Below, one piece after another: positions 34,011-43,521 of a DNA stretch of 64,000 bases. This stretch comes from Nodosilinea sp. WJT8-NPBG4. GTDB taxonomy: Bacteria > Cyanobacteriota > Cyanobacteriia > Phormidesmidales > Phormidesmidaceae. Each line of letters starts with the position of its first letter. Within the stretch, counting starts at the first letter, position 1. The translations under genes and the position numbers were made by a program. A model generated the notes under the pieces. It saw only the letters and a list, made by a program, of their open reading frames with translations. It did no database searches and had not been told where the DNA came from. The DNA lies in the NCBI GenBank assembly GCA_019359285.1, contig JAHHHQ010000038.1, positions 1 to 64,000 of the forward strand. The letters are read 5' to 3'.

Positions 34011-34676
34011 CTACTCAGCCCACTGGCGCAGCAGGTTGGCGGTGGTTTTAGTCAGCAGATCAAATTCTGGGGTTTTGCCGGTTTGGGCAAACAGGGTACG
34101 CTTCACCGTTTCAAGGTCGAAGAGAATTTCGCGGTGGGCGGCATTGCGCACCAGACTTTGCACCCAGCCCACGGCCACAATGCGATCGCCCCTCACCACC
34201 GCCTCCACCCGATGCAGCGTGGTAGATGGGTAGACAATGGCGCTCCCGGCCGCCAGTTTGTAGGGCTGCTCGCTGTCGGCCCCCTCAATCACCAGCTCGC
34301 CGCCGTCGTAATCCTGTGGTCCGCTCAAAAACACCGTTAACGACACATCAGAGCGATAGAAGTTAGCGCCTCCCATCAGGGCATTGTCAGTGTGCCGTCC
34401 GTAGCTCATGCCCACCCCGTAGCGGCTAAACAGCAGGGAATGGATGATGCGAGGACAGGCGATCGCCTGAAACAGCGCATTCCGCGCTAGAGCCTTCTGC
34501 ACCACCGCCTTCAACGGCTCAACGGCCGCCTGCTTAGCTGCCTGCTCGTTCTGCTTAACTAGCTTGGCGTGCCAGCCTGCCGTCGTCTCCCCCGGCACAA
34601 ATGCGGCCTGGGCCAAGCCCGCTTTAATCTGGGCGACTTCATCGGGGGTCAGCAGGTCAGCAATGCAGACAATCAT
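34011..34676 (-). CDS. PKHD-type Fe(II)/2-oxoglutarate dioxygenase (PiuC/YbiX-like)
   Basis: The 221-residue non-heme iron oxygenase has H-x-D in YGRHTDNALMG near residue 97, the distal His in STTLHRVEAV near residue 158 and the 2-oxoglutarate Arg in GDRIVAVGW near residue 168. PiuC/YbiX proteins are often iron-regulated and sit near iron uptake genes, which fits futA some 2.6 kb away. The substrate is unknown. It is divergent from the carboxypeptidase gene. Confidence 0.9.
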   Translation of the reverse strand: MIVCIADLLTPDEVAQIKAGLAQAAFVPGETTAGWHAKLVKQNEQAAKQAAVEPLKAVVQKALARNALFQAIACPRIIHSLLFSRYGVGMSYGRHTDNALMGGANFYRSDVSLTVFLSGPQDYDGGELVIEGADSEQPYKLAAGSAIVYPSTTLHRVEAVVRGDRIVAVGWVQSLVRNAAHREILFDLETVKRTLFAQTGKTPEFDLLTKTTANLLRQWAE

Positions 34677-34915
34677 CGGCGTCGGTCAAAAAGAAAATAC
34701 AGCTACAGCCTAAAAGATCACGAACCACCTCTTTCCTGCCCTTGAGTGCCTAACCATCAGAGCATCGCCCAACGCTACACTTCCCCACCTCCCTTATCTC
34801 CCCACCTCCCTCACCCCCACTCACTGCCAACCATCTGGTGTATCTTAGTCGGGTATCGCCCGAGATTGGGCTACACCGCGTGGAGGATTCGCAATCGGTG
34901 GCTTCCCTATCGCTA

Positions 34916-36244
34916 ATGGCCCTGCCCCTGGGCCTGTTCTCAATCCTTTTAGGCCTGGGAGAACCCAAGCCCCTTCAGCTGTCTGGGCTCAACCCCGCCG
35001 CGTTGCAAATTGAGTGGCAGTCGCCGTGGATTGCGGAGCTGGCCCGCGACCCGGTAGTGGAGGCGATCGTGGCCGACTATGTGGCGGGGTTGCAGCGTCA
35101 GGGTTGGTCAGTGCCCGACCAGGGCGTTTGGATTCAGGTGGGCCAGAGCGCGATCGCCGAGCACCGAGGCGATGTGCTGATGCCCGCCGCCTCGCTGACT
35201 AAGCTAGCGACCACCCTGGCTGCCCTTAAAACCTGGCCCCTCGACCACCGCTTCGAGACCATGGTGGGCATACGCGGCACCCTTCAGCCCGATGGCGTGC
35301 TCAACGGCGACCTTGTAATTCAGGGCAGTGGCGACCCGCTATTTGTGTGGGAAGAGGGCATTGTGCTAGCCAACCGTCTACAAGAGCTGGGCATCCAGCG
35401 GGTGACGGGAGAGATTTTGGTGAGCGGCTCCTTCACCATGAACTTTGAGGAGGAACAGGCGGATTCTTTAGCGGATTTGCAGCAGGCAATGTCGGCCTCA
35501 ACCTGGAACTGGGAGGCGCGCCAGGCCCACGCCACCCTGCCGCCGGGAACGCCGCAGCCCAGCCTAGAGATTGTCGGTACGGCCCGCTGGGTGTCGGCGG
35601 CGGAGCTGGAGACCAGCGACGTGGAGTGGGTGGTGCAGCATCAGTCGCTGCCGCTAGTGGCCCTGCTCAAGGCGATGAATATTTACAGCAACAACGTCAT
35701 GGCGGAAATGGTGGCTAGCTTGGCGGGCGGGCCGGAGCCGGTGATGACCAAGGCAACAGCGGCAGCAGAATTACCGCCGGGTGAACTCAGCCTGGTCAAC
35801 GGGTCGGGCCTAGGGGTAGACAACCAGATGTCGGCGCGGGCGGCGGTGGCCATGACGGTGGCGATTCAGCGGGAGCTGAGCGGCCAGGGTTTTTCGGTGG
35901 CCGACGTGCTGCCGGTATCGGGGGAAGACGTGGGTACGCTGGTCGATCGCCGCATTCCCCCCACAGCAGCGGTTAAGACCGGCAGCCTAGCGGAGGTCAG
36001 CGCCCTAGCGGGGATGGTGCCCACTGCCGAAAAGGGGCCGGTGTGGTTTGCGATTATCAATAAGGGGTGGGATATCCCCGATCTAAGAGTGCAGCAAGAC
36101 CAGCTGTTGCAGGCGATTCAGGCTCACTGGGGTGCGGCAGAAGCGCCCGCCGACTTAAGGACAAAAGTGGTCATGCAGACAGGGCCGTTTCGCTATGGCG
36201 ACCCCAGCCGCAATCAGGTGGCCGAGAAGGTGGCGTCGGAGTAG
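34916..36244 (+). CDS. dacB: D-alanyl-D-alanine carboxypeptidase, PBP4 (peptidase S13) family
   Basis: This periplasmic peptidoglycan enzyme of about 442 residues has a short hydrophobic N-terminus (MALPLGLFSILLGLG) and the three penicillin-binding motifs: SxxK in PAASLTKLATTLAAL, SxN in YSNNVMAEM and KTG in AVKTGSLAEVSALAG. Family members remove the terminal D-Ala and may cleave cross-links. I prefer the start at 34916 as it opens directly into the signal-like segment; an in-frame ATG at 34838 adds 26 residues. Its 3' end overlaps the convergent LpxB-like gene by 31 bases. Confidence 0.9.
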   Translation: MALPLGLFSILLGLGEPKPLQLSGLNPAALQIEWQSPWIAELARDPVVEAIVADYVAGLQRQGWSVPDQGVWIQVGQSAIAEHRGDVLMPAASLTKLATTLAALKTWPLDHRFETMVGIRGTLQPDGVLNGDLVIQGSGDPLFVWEEGIVLANRLQELGIQRVTGEILVSGSFTMNFEEEQADSLADLQQAMSASTWNWEARQAHATLPPGTPQPSLEIVGTARWVSAAELETSDVEWVVQHQSLPLVALLKAMNIYSNNVMAEMVASLAGGPEPVMTKATAAAELPPGELSLVNGSGLGVDNQMSARAAVAMTVAIQRELSGQGFSVADVLPVSGEDVGTLVDRRIPPTAAVKTGSLAEVSALAGMVPTAEKGPVWFAIINKGWDIPDLRVQQDQLLQAIQAHWGAAEAPADLRTKVVMQTGPFRYGDPSRNQVAEKVASE

Positions 36245-37476
36245 GGCGGCTTGGCGTAGTGCTGGTGCAGGGTTTTGGCGATCGCCCCAGCAGCTCCAGG
36301 CAGGCCCATGCGGCGGCGTCCGTTTTCGGCAATGCGCTGCAGCCGGGAGCCATCGGCCAGGCAGTCTTGCAGCGCCGCCCCCGTTTCACTGGGTTGGCTA
36401 AGCAAAATGATGGATTGCCCCAGCAACCTTGATTGAGACTCTGCAAAGGCGTAAGTGAACTGCGGCCCCGGGCCAGGAAAGGTGAGGACGGGCTTGCCCA
36501 GGCCGACGGCCTGCTCGGTGGCGGTGCCAGCGGTAGCGATCGCCGCGTCGGCCAGGTGCAGGCACTCGGCAAAGGCATTGGTGGTCAGCACCAGCACCCC
36601 ATTGTTTCGCTGAAACGTGGGGTATTCCCCAGCCACAGGCTGCCACCCATCGTCTAGCAAGACATCCTTAAATGCTGCCAGGTTGAGAGAGGGGGTGAGG
36701 GCAGCCAGCAAGCGCACTTGGCGATCGCCAAAGGTCTCCATGACCGATGCGATCGCGCTCACCATCCGCTGCCAGTTGTCAAAAGCTTCGGGCGCGCGGG
36801 AGCCGGGCAGCAGGGCCAGGGTGAGCTGAGCTGGGGCTGGGGCAAAGGTGGCGGTGATTTGGGCCAGCTTGTCGGCGCTGGTGTCCAGGTCATCCATCAT
36901 GGGGTTGCCGGGGTAAAGGGCGGGCACCCCGCGCTTTTGCAGCAGGTCGGCGGTGAGCTGGTCGCGCACAAAGGCCCCTTGGCAACGGGGGCGTGCCATC
37001 AGCCAGCGCTCCCAGGGCACGTAGACCGAGCCCGACCAGCCTTCTAAAGGGGGGCGACCCGGCAATCGCTGGGTGTCGTCACGCAGGTAATACTCCGACT
37101 TGGCGGTGCCAACAAAGAAATAGTCGCCGCCGCTCTGCCAGGCGATCGCCAGGGGCACGATATCTCCCACCGCCAAAATTTTGCCGCCGCTCTTGGCCCA
37201 CTGACGGGCGGTTTTGAGCTGGGCCAGGGTCAGCCCCACCAGCCCCCCCTGCAAATCGCGCCACAGCTGGTAGCGATCCATATAGATAAAGCCGCCGGAG
37301 GGCATCGCCTGGGTCGGCCCCTGGATGGCAATACCCGCTTTTTCGTAAGCGCGACCCTCCCCCACAATTGGCAGCGCCGCCAGGGTTGGCGCACCGGGCA
37401 TTCGGCGCAGCTGCTTGAGAATGCGAACCGCAATGCCGTCTTCGCCGTGGCCATTGCTAATGCAGAGTAGCTTCAT
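36214..37476 (-). CDS. Lipid-A-disaccharide synthase-related glycosyltransferase
   Basis: The 420-residue protein of the cyanobacterial/plastid LpxB-related family has MKLLCISNGHGEDGIAVRIL at the N-terminus, PIVGEGRAYEKAGI, LTLALLPGSRAPEAFDNW, DAAIATAGTATEQAVGLGKP and VLTFPGPGPQFTYAFAESQS, a GT-B fold with the donor-binding region in the C-terminal half. True LpxB makes lipid A disaccharide. This group differs and its product is not established, although a glycolipid role is likely. The start at 37476 is supported by conservation; the longer frame from 37620 is not protein-like. Confidence 0.88.
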   Translation of the reverse strand: MKLLCISNGHGEDGIAVRILKQLRRMPGAPTLAALPIVGEGRAYEKAGIAIQGPTQAMPSGGFIYMDRYQLWRDLQGGLVGLTLAQLKTARQWAKSGGKILAVGDIVPLAIAWQSGGDYFFVGTAKSEYYLRDDTQRLPGRPPLEGWSGSVYVPWERWLMARPRCQGAFVRDQLTADLLQKRGVPALYPGNPMMDDLDTSADKLAQITATFAPAPAQLTLALLPGSRAPEAFDNWQRMVSAIASVMETFGDRQVRLLAALTPSLNLAAFKDVLLDDGWQPVAGEYPTFQRNNGVLVLTTNAFAECLHLADAAIATAGTATEQAVGLGKPVLTFPGPGPQFTYAFAESQSRLLGQSIILLSQPSETGAALQDCLADGSRLQRIAENGRRRMGLPGAAGAIAKTLHQHYAKPPYSDATFSAT

Positions 37477-37599
37477 CGTGGGGGACTCGATACCATCCCC
37501 AACCCTAGCAGAAAACCATGTTTCGGGTTTCAGAGAGAACAGCTCAAGGTGATGGAAAGCCCTGGCTAGCTGGTAGAACTCACCCAATTCAACGGCGCT

Positions 37600-37605
37600 A
37601 TAATT
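37600..37605 (+). promoter_or_regulatory. Possible -10 box for xisHI
   Basis: A perfect TATAAT lies 60 bases before the GTG start of xisH. No good TTGACA is found 17 bases upstream, so the call rests on the -10 alone. Confidence 0.3.
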
Positions 37606-37664
37606 TAGCTCAACGGTCAATAGGTAACTAGCAACTCAGCAAGCAAAGTTGGATCGGGACTGAC

Positions 37665-38081
37665 GTGCCAGCTAAAGACCTCTATCACGATGCAGTCAAG
37701 TCGGCCTTAATCAAAGACGGTTGGAATATTCTTGCGGATCCTTACCGCATTCGGTACAAGGATCTTGACCTGTACGCCGATCTTGCGGCCGAACGACCTT
37801 TTACGGCTGAACGAGAAGGGCAGAAAATAGTTGTTGAGATCAAGAGTTTTGTAGGGCGCTCGTTAATTAGCGACTTTCATCTCGCAGTCGGTCAATACAA
37901 GGTATATCAAGTGCTGCTTAAAGAGACAGCATCTGAATATGACCTCTATTTGGCTATAGATGACATCACCTACAACAACTTTTTTAGCCGTGAGAGCATC
38001 GATTTTTTAATTCGATCCAGTCAAGTTAGATTTTTTGTGGTGAATATTGACGAGGAGGAGGTTATCCGATGGATAAATTAA
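37665..38081 (+). CDS. xisH: XisH family protein
   Basis: The 138-residue protein begins MPAKDLYHDAVKSALIKDGW from a GTG and contains DLYADLAAERPFTAEREGQ, IVVEIKSFVGRSLISDFHLA and GQYKVYQVLL. The D...ExK pattern (DLYADL...VVEIKSF) resembles a PD-(D/E)XK nuclease fold. XisH was named for excision of the fdxN element in heterocystous Anabaena, with XisF and XisI. Pairs occur widely in cyanobacteria without that element, so the actual role is open. It overlaps xisI by 13 bases. Confidence 0.93.
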   Translation: MPAKDLYHDAVKSALIKDGWNILADPYRIRYKDLDLYADLAAERPFTAEREGQKIVVEIKSFVGRSLISDFHLAVGQYKVYQVLLKETASEYDLYLAIDDITYNNFFSRESIDFLIRSSQVRFFVVNIDEEEVIRWIN

Positions 38082-38410
38082 GTCAGTATCGTCAACTTAT
38101 TCAAAAAATTCTGGCTGAATACCGCGACTGGGCAGCAGAATCAAGTCAGGCTGGGGTGCAAGAATGCGTTTCTTTCGATCGAGAACGCGACCATTACTTT
38201 TGGTTCCGGGTGGGCTGGAACGACAAGCAGCGAGACTTTGGAGTGAGCGTTTACCTTCGCATTGAGAAAGGTAAGATCTGGATTGAGGAGGACTGGACAA
38301 AGCAGGGCATCGCCAATGATTTGTTAGACGCTGGAATTCCTCCAGAAGATATTGTTTTAGGCTTTCAGCACCCTAAGAAGCGTTCGATGACGGAATTCGC
38401 TTTGGCATAA
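38069..38410 (+). CDS. xisI: XisI family protein
   Basis: The 113-residue protein begins MDKLSQYRQLIQKILAEYRD and contains FDRERDHYFWFRVGWNDKQR, VYLRIEKGKIWIEEDWTKQG and IPPEDIVLGFQHPKKR, the standard XisI pattern. It is translationally coupled to xisH (13-base overlap). The tight pairing resembles a two-protein complex or toxin-antitoxin-like unit. No excision substrate or XisF recombinase is next to it. Confidence 0.93.
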   Translation: MDKLSQYRQLIQKILAEYRDWAAESSQAGVQECVSFDRERDHYFWFRVGWNDKQRDFGVSVYLRIEKGKIWIEEDWTKQGIANDLLDAGIPPEDIVLGFQHPKKRSMTEFALA

Positions 38411-38454
38411 ACTCTTACGGTGGCTGTATGTCTTTCAACACAGCTCCTGATGCG

Positions 38455-39069
38455 TCACTTCGAGCGATCGCGCCCTTTTAGAACAGGCTTGGGCTTTGCA
38501 GGCTTTAGAGATTGAGCGATGCAGCGCTGAATGGCCGCTTGCTCGTAGGACGCTTGCACCGAAAAGCGAATTAGGGGTAGCCCAGCGCTCTTGACGGCCT
38601 AGTTAAGAAAGTCGTCGCGTTTGACGCGATCGACCCGCTGGTAGCTACTGTCGTCTAGCTCGACGGCGGCCAAGACCTTGAGGCTATCGCGATCGCAGAG
38701 CACAAAGTCAAAGTGCTTGGCCGAGATCTTGTTGAAGACCCGCTGCCAGTCGCCTCGGTTGTCAGTTTGGGGTTTGAGCACATCGGCGACGCGCACCTTG
38801 CCGAAAACTAGATACTGACTTTGGGTAGCGTTCTGCAACGCCTGGTAGAACGTAGTTTCCGCCCGGGTGAACAGGTATTTTTGGCAACTGTAGGGGTAAG
38901 ACTGAGCAGCATCAGCCCCGTTTTGGGTCGGCTTAGACGAGGTGGAGTTAGCCTGGCGGCTGAGGAGGGCGATCGCCCCAACTCCAACCCCAGCGCAAAT
39001 CAGTAATAGAACAATCAGCGATGACACTTTATAACGACCTTTGACGGAGGCTGACGCCAGCGTGCCCAA
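38455..39069 (-). pseudogene. DUF2726 nuclease-like protein interrupted by an in-frame amber codon
   Basis: A frame from 39069 encodes an N-terminal TM segment (VSSLIVLLLICAGVGVGAIA) and a DUF2726 domain with FDFVLCDRDSLKVLAAVELD, the D...E-x-D pattern of PD-(D/E)XK nucleases. It meets TAG at 38599-38601 after DDFLN. The same frame then continues open to TGA at 38455 as AVKSAGLPLIRFSVQASYEQ and further, which is the normal end of the DUF2726 domain. A single CAG-to-TAG change would explain this. As it stands, translation gives 156 residues of a 204-codon frame. A sequencing error or readthrough cannot be excluded. Confidence 0.8.
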
Positions 39070-39233
39070 CTTAACCCTCCTGTGCTCAGGTCTTTAAATT
39101 ATTGCCAGAACAAAAAATCCCTCAATGTTTCTTCGTGAAGCAACTGGGTTTCGTTGCGAAAGGGCTGTGGTTTCTCTCCACCGCCCTTTGACTTCCTTAA
39201 GATCTGTGTGGACCCTTGTCCCTGGAATGCCCG

Positions 39234-42200
39234 ATGAAACTTCTGGTGATAGAACCTGAACCGCTGGTCGCCCAGGCTCTGAAGCTGCTGCTGGGCAGCG
39301 TAGCCTGCACGGTGGAGGTGGCCTGTGTCGATGCTCACGTCGCTAGCTTGATCGCCAAGGGTCCCCATGACTTAATTATTCTCGATGGGCCCATAGGACT
39401 GAACCTAGGACCAGAGTTGCGTGCCCATCTGCCCCAAACCCCCACACTGCTGTTGACGAGTGGGGCGTTAGACACCCCGCCCTGGGCTACGGCAACCTTG
39501 GGTAAACCCGTCGAAGCGGTGGATCTCATCGCTCGGGTGAGTGATCTGGTCGGCAAGCCCATGGCCATGATTAGCCCTGTGGCTGAGCTGAGCCGCCGCG
39601 AAGAACGCTTTCGCACTATGGCCGACCACGCTCCGGTAATGGTATGGGTGAGCGATGCCAGGGGTGGCTGCACCTACCTAAGCCAGAGCTGGTATGAGTT
39701 TACTGGGCAGTGCGAGGCCACGGGGTTAGGCGTGGGCTGGTTAGAGGCAGTGCATCCCGACGATCGCGCCACCGCTGAGTCAGTCTTTCTTACCGCCACC
39801 GAACGGCAGGAGGAATTTCGGATGGAGTATCGCCTGCGCCACCGCGACGGCGAATACCGCTCGATCATTGATGCGGCTCGCCCTTGGCTGAGTGGGGAGG
39901 GCGAGTTTGAGGGCCACATTGGTTCGGTGCTGGATATCAGCGATCGCGTCCGTGGCGAAGCCGAACGCCGCCGGGCCGAGGCTACCCTGCGCGAGTCGGA
40001 GGAAAAGTATCGCCTACTGTTTTCCAGCATTGACGAGGCGTTTTTAGTGGGTGAGGCCCGGCGCTACGACGACGGCACCTTCGACTTGTTATACATCGAG
40101 GTGAACCCGGCCTTTGAGCGGGCGACGGGCCTGGCCCGCCAGGATGTGCTGGGTCGCTGCGCCCGAGAGGTGCTGCCAGGGCTGGAGGAGGTGTGGTTTG
40201 ACACCGTAGGGCGGGCGGGCTTTGGGGGCGAGGTAGTGCACCTGGAGGACTATGCTGCGCCAATCGATCGCTGGTTGGCCACATCGTTTAAACCGATGGG
40301 CGAAAAGGGCAGCGGCAAGCTCAGCGTGACCTTGAGCGATGTCACCGATCGCAAACGGCTAGAGCTTTCGCTCAAGGCGTCGGAGGCGAAGCTCAGCGGC
40401 ATTTTAGACAGCGCGATCGCCGCGATCGCCAGCTTTCGACTCTACGCCGACAGCAGCTTTGAGCATGTATATTGGTCTGCCGGGTGCGAACAGCTGTTTG
40501 GCTACCCCCGCAGCGTCTACGCCGACAAACAGTTTTGGCTGGCCCAGGTGCACCCCGACGATCGCGATCGGGTGATTATGCCCCTGTTTCAAGAATTCTT
40601 TGCTGGTGGCCAGACCACCGCTGAGTACCGTTTTCGCCATCAGGATGGCACGATGCGCTGGTTGCATAGTGACTTCGCCTCGCGCAAAATTGCCGATGGC
40701 TGCTGGGTGGTGACTTCGGTTAACTACGACATTACCGAGCGCAAGCAGCTAGAGCGCGATCGCGATCGGTTCTTAGCGGTGGGGTCTGACCTGCGCGTGA
40801 TTGGCGATCGCAACGGTTACTTTCGCTGGGTTAGCCCCACCTTTGAGCAAACCCTGGGCTGGACCGTGGACGAAATGACCGCCATTCCCTGGCGTGACTT
40901 TGTTCACCCCGACGATCTGGCGGCCTCCGCTAACGAAGTTACCGAACTCTTTGAAGGGCGCGACACCTTTGCCTTTGAGAACCGCTACCGCCACAAAGAC
41001 GGCTCCTACCGCTGGCTGTTGTGGAAGGCGCGCTTCTATCCCGACGATAATCGGGTCTACGGTGGAGCAACCGACATTACCGACCGCAAGCAGTCTGAGG
41101 CAGCTCTGCGCGACTCAGAAGAAAAATATCGCCTGCTGTTCAACTCTATGGACGAGGGGTTTTGTGTGATCGAGATGCTGTTTGATGAGAGCGATCGCCC
41201 CATCGACTATCGCTTTCTCGACATCAACCCCACCTTTGCCCAGCAGACCGGCCTAGTCAAGGCCCAGGGCAAACTCGCCCGCGAGCTGGTGCCCAACCTC
41301 GAACCCTACTGGTTTGAAATCTATGGCAGCGTGGCTCTGACCGGCGAACCCGTACGGTTTGAAAACCACGCCGAGGGCATGCACCGCTGGTTTGACGTCT
41401 TCGCCTTTCGCTTTAGCCGCCCCGAGCAGCACCAGGTAGCGATTTTGTTTCGCGATGTCACCGAGCGGCGTACCGCCGAAGCGGCCCTCAAAGAGAGCGA
41501 GCGCAAGCTGCGGGCGATCTTTGACAGCACCTTTGAGTTTATTGGCCTGCTCAAAACCGATGGCACCGTGCTCGACGTCAACCGCACCGCCTTGAGCGTG
41601 ATTGCGGCCACCTCCGAGGCGGTGATCGGTCAGCCCTTCTGGCTCACCCCCTGGTGGGATCACTTTCCTGAGCAGCGGGAGCGCCTGCGGCAGGCGATCG
41701 AACGCGCCGCCCAGGGCGATACCATCCGCATGGAAAACCAGCACATCTGGGCCGATGGCTCCACCGCCTGGGTCGACTTCTCCATTAAGCCGGTCTTAGA
41801 TGAGCAGGGTCAGGTGATTATGCTGGTGCCCGAGGGGCGCGATATCACCGGGCGCAAAGCCGCCGAGCGCAAAATTCGCGAACAGGCTGCCCTGCTCGAC
41901 ATTGCCTCCGATGCCATCACCGTGCGCGACCTCGACCACCACCTGCTCTACTGGAACCGGGGAGCCGAGCGCCTCTATGGCTTTGCCGCTGAAGAGGTGG
42001 TGGGCCACATCGCCTACGATCTGCTGCGCAGCGAAACTGCCCAGCACGGTGAGATGATGCCCGCCCTGCTAGAGGGCGGCGAGTGGCGCGGCGAACTCGA
42101 TCGACTGACCAAAACCGACCAGGCGGTGACCGTCGCCGCCCGCTGGACCCTAGTGCGCGACGAGGCTGGGGAACCCAAGTTTATTCTCACGGTCGAGACC

Positions 42201-43376
42201 GACATTACCGCCAAAAAGGCTTTAGAGGCGCAGTTTTACCAAGCTCAGCGGGTCGAGAGCCTGGGGCGACTGGCCAGCGGCATTGCCCACGACCTCAACA
42301 ATGTGTTCACCCCCATTGTCACTATTGCTCAGCTGCTGCGCCTCACCCAGCGACACCTGAGTGACAAAGCCCAGGACCATCTGCGGCTGATGGAAGAAAG
42401 CGCCAAACGCGGGGCCAGTATGGTGCAGCAAATTTTGTCGATTACCCGCAGCAGCAGCGGCACGCGCACGGAGGTCAACCTGGGGCCGCTGCTGCAAGAT
42501 CTGGGGCATATCTTGCAGCAGAGTTTGCCCAAGCACATTGATCTGTACCTGCCGGAACCCGCCCTAGCCAGTGGCCAGGAGCTGCGGGTCAACGTTGATC
42601 CGACTCACCTGCACCAAGTGCTGATGAACCTGTGCATCAACGCCCGTGACGCCATGCCTGAGGGTGGCAGGTTGACCCTGGCGGCAGAGCTGGTGACGGT
42701 AGATGCGGCCCTGGCCCAAGCCTACCTCGATGCCCAGGCGGGTCAATATGTGCGGCTGACGGTGGCCGATACGGGCACGGGCATTGATCCTGGGCTGCGC
42801 GATCGCATTTTTGACCCTTTCTTTACCACTAAGGCACCGGGCCAGGGCACCGGACTGGGTTTGGCCACGGTGTTGGGCATTGTTAAGGCCAGCGATGGCT
42901 TTGTGCATGTGGTCAGCGAGATGGGCCAGGGCACCCAAATGCAGGTTTATTTGCCCGCCCTCACCCAGCCCTCAGCCAGCGATGCCCCCGAGGTTGATTG
43001 GCCCGACGCTCCCCAACAGGGTCAGGGGGAACGGCTGCTAGTGGTGGAGGACGATACCTCGGTGCAACAATCGGTGCGATCGCTGCTGCACAGCTACAAC
43101 TACCGCATTGTGATGGCCAACAATGGTTTCAAGGCGCTGGACTACTTTGCCGAGCAGCCGACCCCCCTAGTGGTGGTCGATATGATGATGCCGGGTATGG
43201 ATGGTCTGACGCTGATTCGGCGGCTTAAGGCGATGCAGCCCAGCGTCAAGATTATCGCCACCAGTGGCTTACCCACCTACCAGGAGGAGGCACTGGTGGC
43301 CGGAGCCAGCGCCTTTTTGCGCAAGCCCTACGATCTCAGCGATCTGCTCGACGCGATCGCCATGCTGCTGCAATAA
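39234..43376 (+). CDS. Hybrid sensor histidine kinase with seven PAS domains and two receiver-like domains
   Basis: This protein of about 1380 residues has no TM segments, so it is a soluble sensor. It has an N-terminal degenerate receiver (MKLLVIEPEPLVAQALKLLL to about residue 110), then seven consecutive PAS/PAC units, each ending in D-I/V-T/S-D/E-R-K-type motifs. A HisKA domain follows with the phospho-His in LASGIAHDLNNVF near residue 1017. HATPase_c has NLCINARDAMPEGG, VADTGTGIDPG and TGLGLATVLGIV. A C-terminal receiver has the phospho-Asp in VVVDMMMPGMDGL near residue 1314 and Lys in LRKPYDLSDLL. The start at 39234 replaces a TTG six codons upstream. The signal is unknown. Confidence 0.93.
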   Translation: MKLLVIEPEPLVAQALKLLLGSVACTVEVACVDAHVASLIAKGPHDLIILDGPIGLNLGPELRAHLPQTPTLLLTSGALDTPPWATATLGKPVEAVDLIARVSDLVGKPMAMISPVAELSRREERFRTMADHAPVMVWVSDARGGCTYLSQSWYEFTGQCEATGLGVGWLEAVHPDDRATAESVFLTATERQEEFRMEYRLRHRDGEYRSIIDAARPWLSGEGEFEGHIGSVLDISDRVRGEAERRRAEATLRESEEKYRLLFSSIDEAFLVGEARRYDDGTFDLLYIEVNPAFERATGLARQDVLGRCAREVLPGLEEVWFDTVGRAGFGGEVVHLEDYAAPIDRWLATSFKPMGEKGSGKLSVTLSDVTDRKRLELSLKASEAKLSGILDSAIAAIASFRLYADSSFEHVYWSAGCEQLFGYPRSVYADKQFWLAQVHPDDRDRVIMPLFQEFFAGGQTTAEYRFRHQDGTMRWLHSDFASRKIADGCWVVTSVNYDITERKQLERDRDRFLAVGSDLRVIGDRNGYFRWVSPTFEQTLGWTVDEMTAIPWRDFVHPDDLAASANEVTELFEGRDTFAFENRYRHKDGSYRWLLWKARFYPDDNRVYGGATDITDRKQSEAALRDSEEKYRLLFNSMDEGFCVIEMLFDESDRPIDYRFLDINPTFAQQTGLVKAQGKLARELVPNLEPYWFEIYGSVALTGEPVRFENHAEGMHRWFDVFAFRFSRPEQHQVAILFRDVTERRTAEAALKESERKLRAIFDSTFEFIGLLKTDGTVLDVNRTALSVIAATSEAVIGQPFWLTPWWDHFPEQRERLRQAIERAAQGDTIRMENQHIWADGSTAWVDFSIKPVLDEQGQVIMLVPEGRDITGRKAAERKIREQAALLDIASDAITVRDLDHHLLYWNRGAERLYGFAAEEVVGHIAYDLLRSETAQHGEMMPALLEGGEWRGELDRLTKTDQAVTVAARWTLVRDEAGEPKFILTVETDITAKKALEAQFYQAQRVESLGRLASGIAHDLNNVFTPIVTIAQLLRLTQRHLSDKAQDHLRLMEESAKRGASMVQQILSITRSSSGTRTEVNLGPLLQDLGHILQQSLPKHIDLYLPEPALASGQELRVNVDPTHLHQVLMNLCINARDAMPEGGRLTLAAELVTVDAALAQAYLDAQAGQYVRLTVADTGTGIDPGLRDRIFDPFFTTKAPGQGTGLGLATVLGIVKASDGFVHVVSEMGQGTQMQVYLPALTQPSASDAPEVDWPDAPQQGQGERLLVVEDDTSVQQSVRSLLHSYNYRIVMANNGFKALDYFAEQPTPLVVVDMMMPGMDGLTLIRRLKAMQPSVKIIATSGLPTYQEEALVAGASAFLRKPYDLSDLLDAIAMLLQ

Positions 43377-43521
43377 CTCTGAGACGGGCAGCTCACTCTA
43401 AGAGCAAGGTTTTGGTCATGATCATCCACTGATTGGAGGTGCGATCGCTCCCCGCCAACCAGCGGATCAATGTCTTCAGCACAAAGACGCTGCCATCGGT
43501 CGAGCGAGTTAGCTGACGCCT

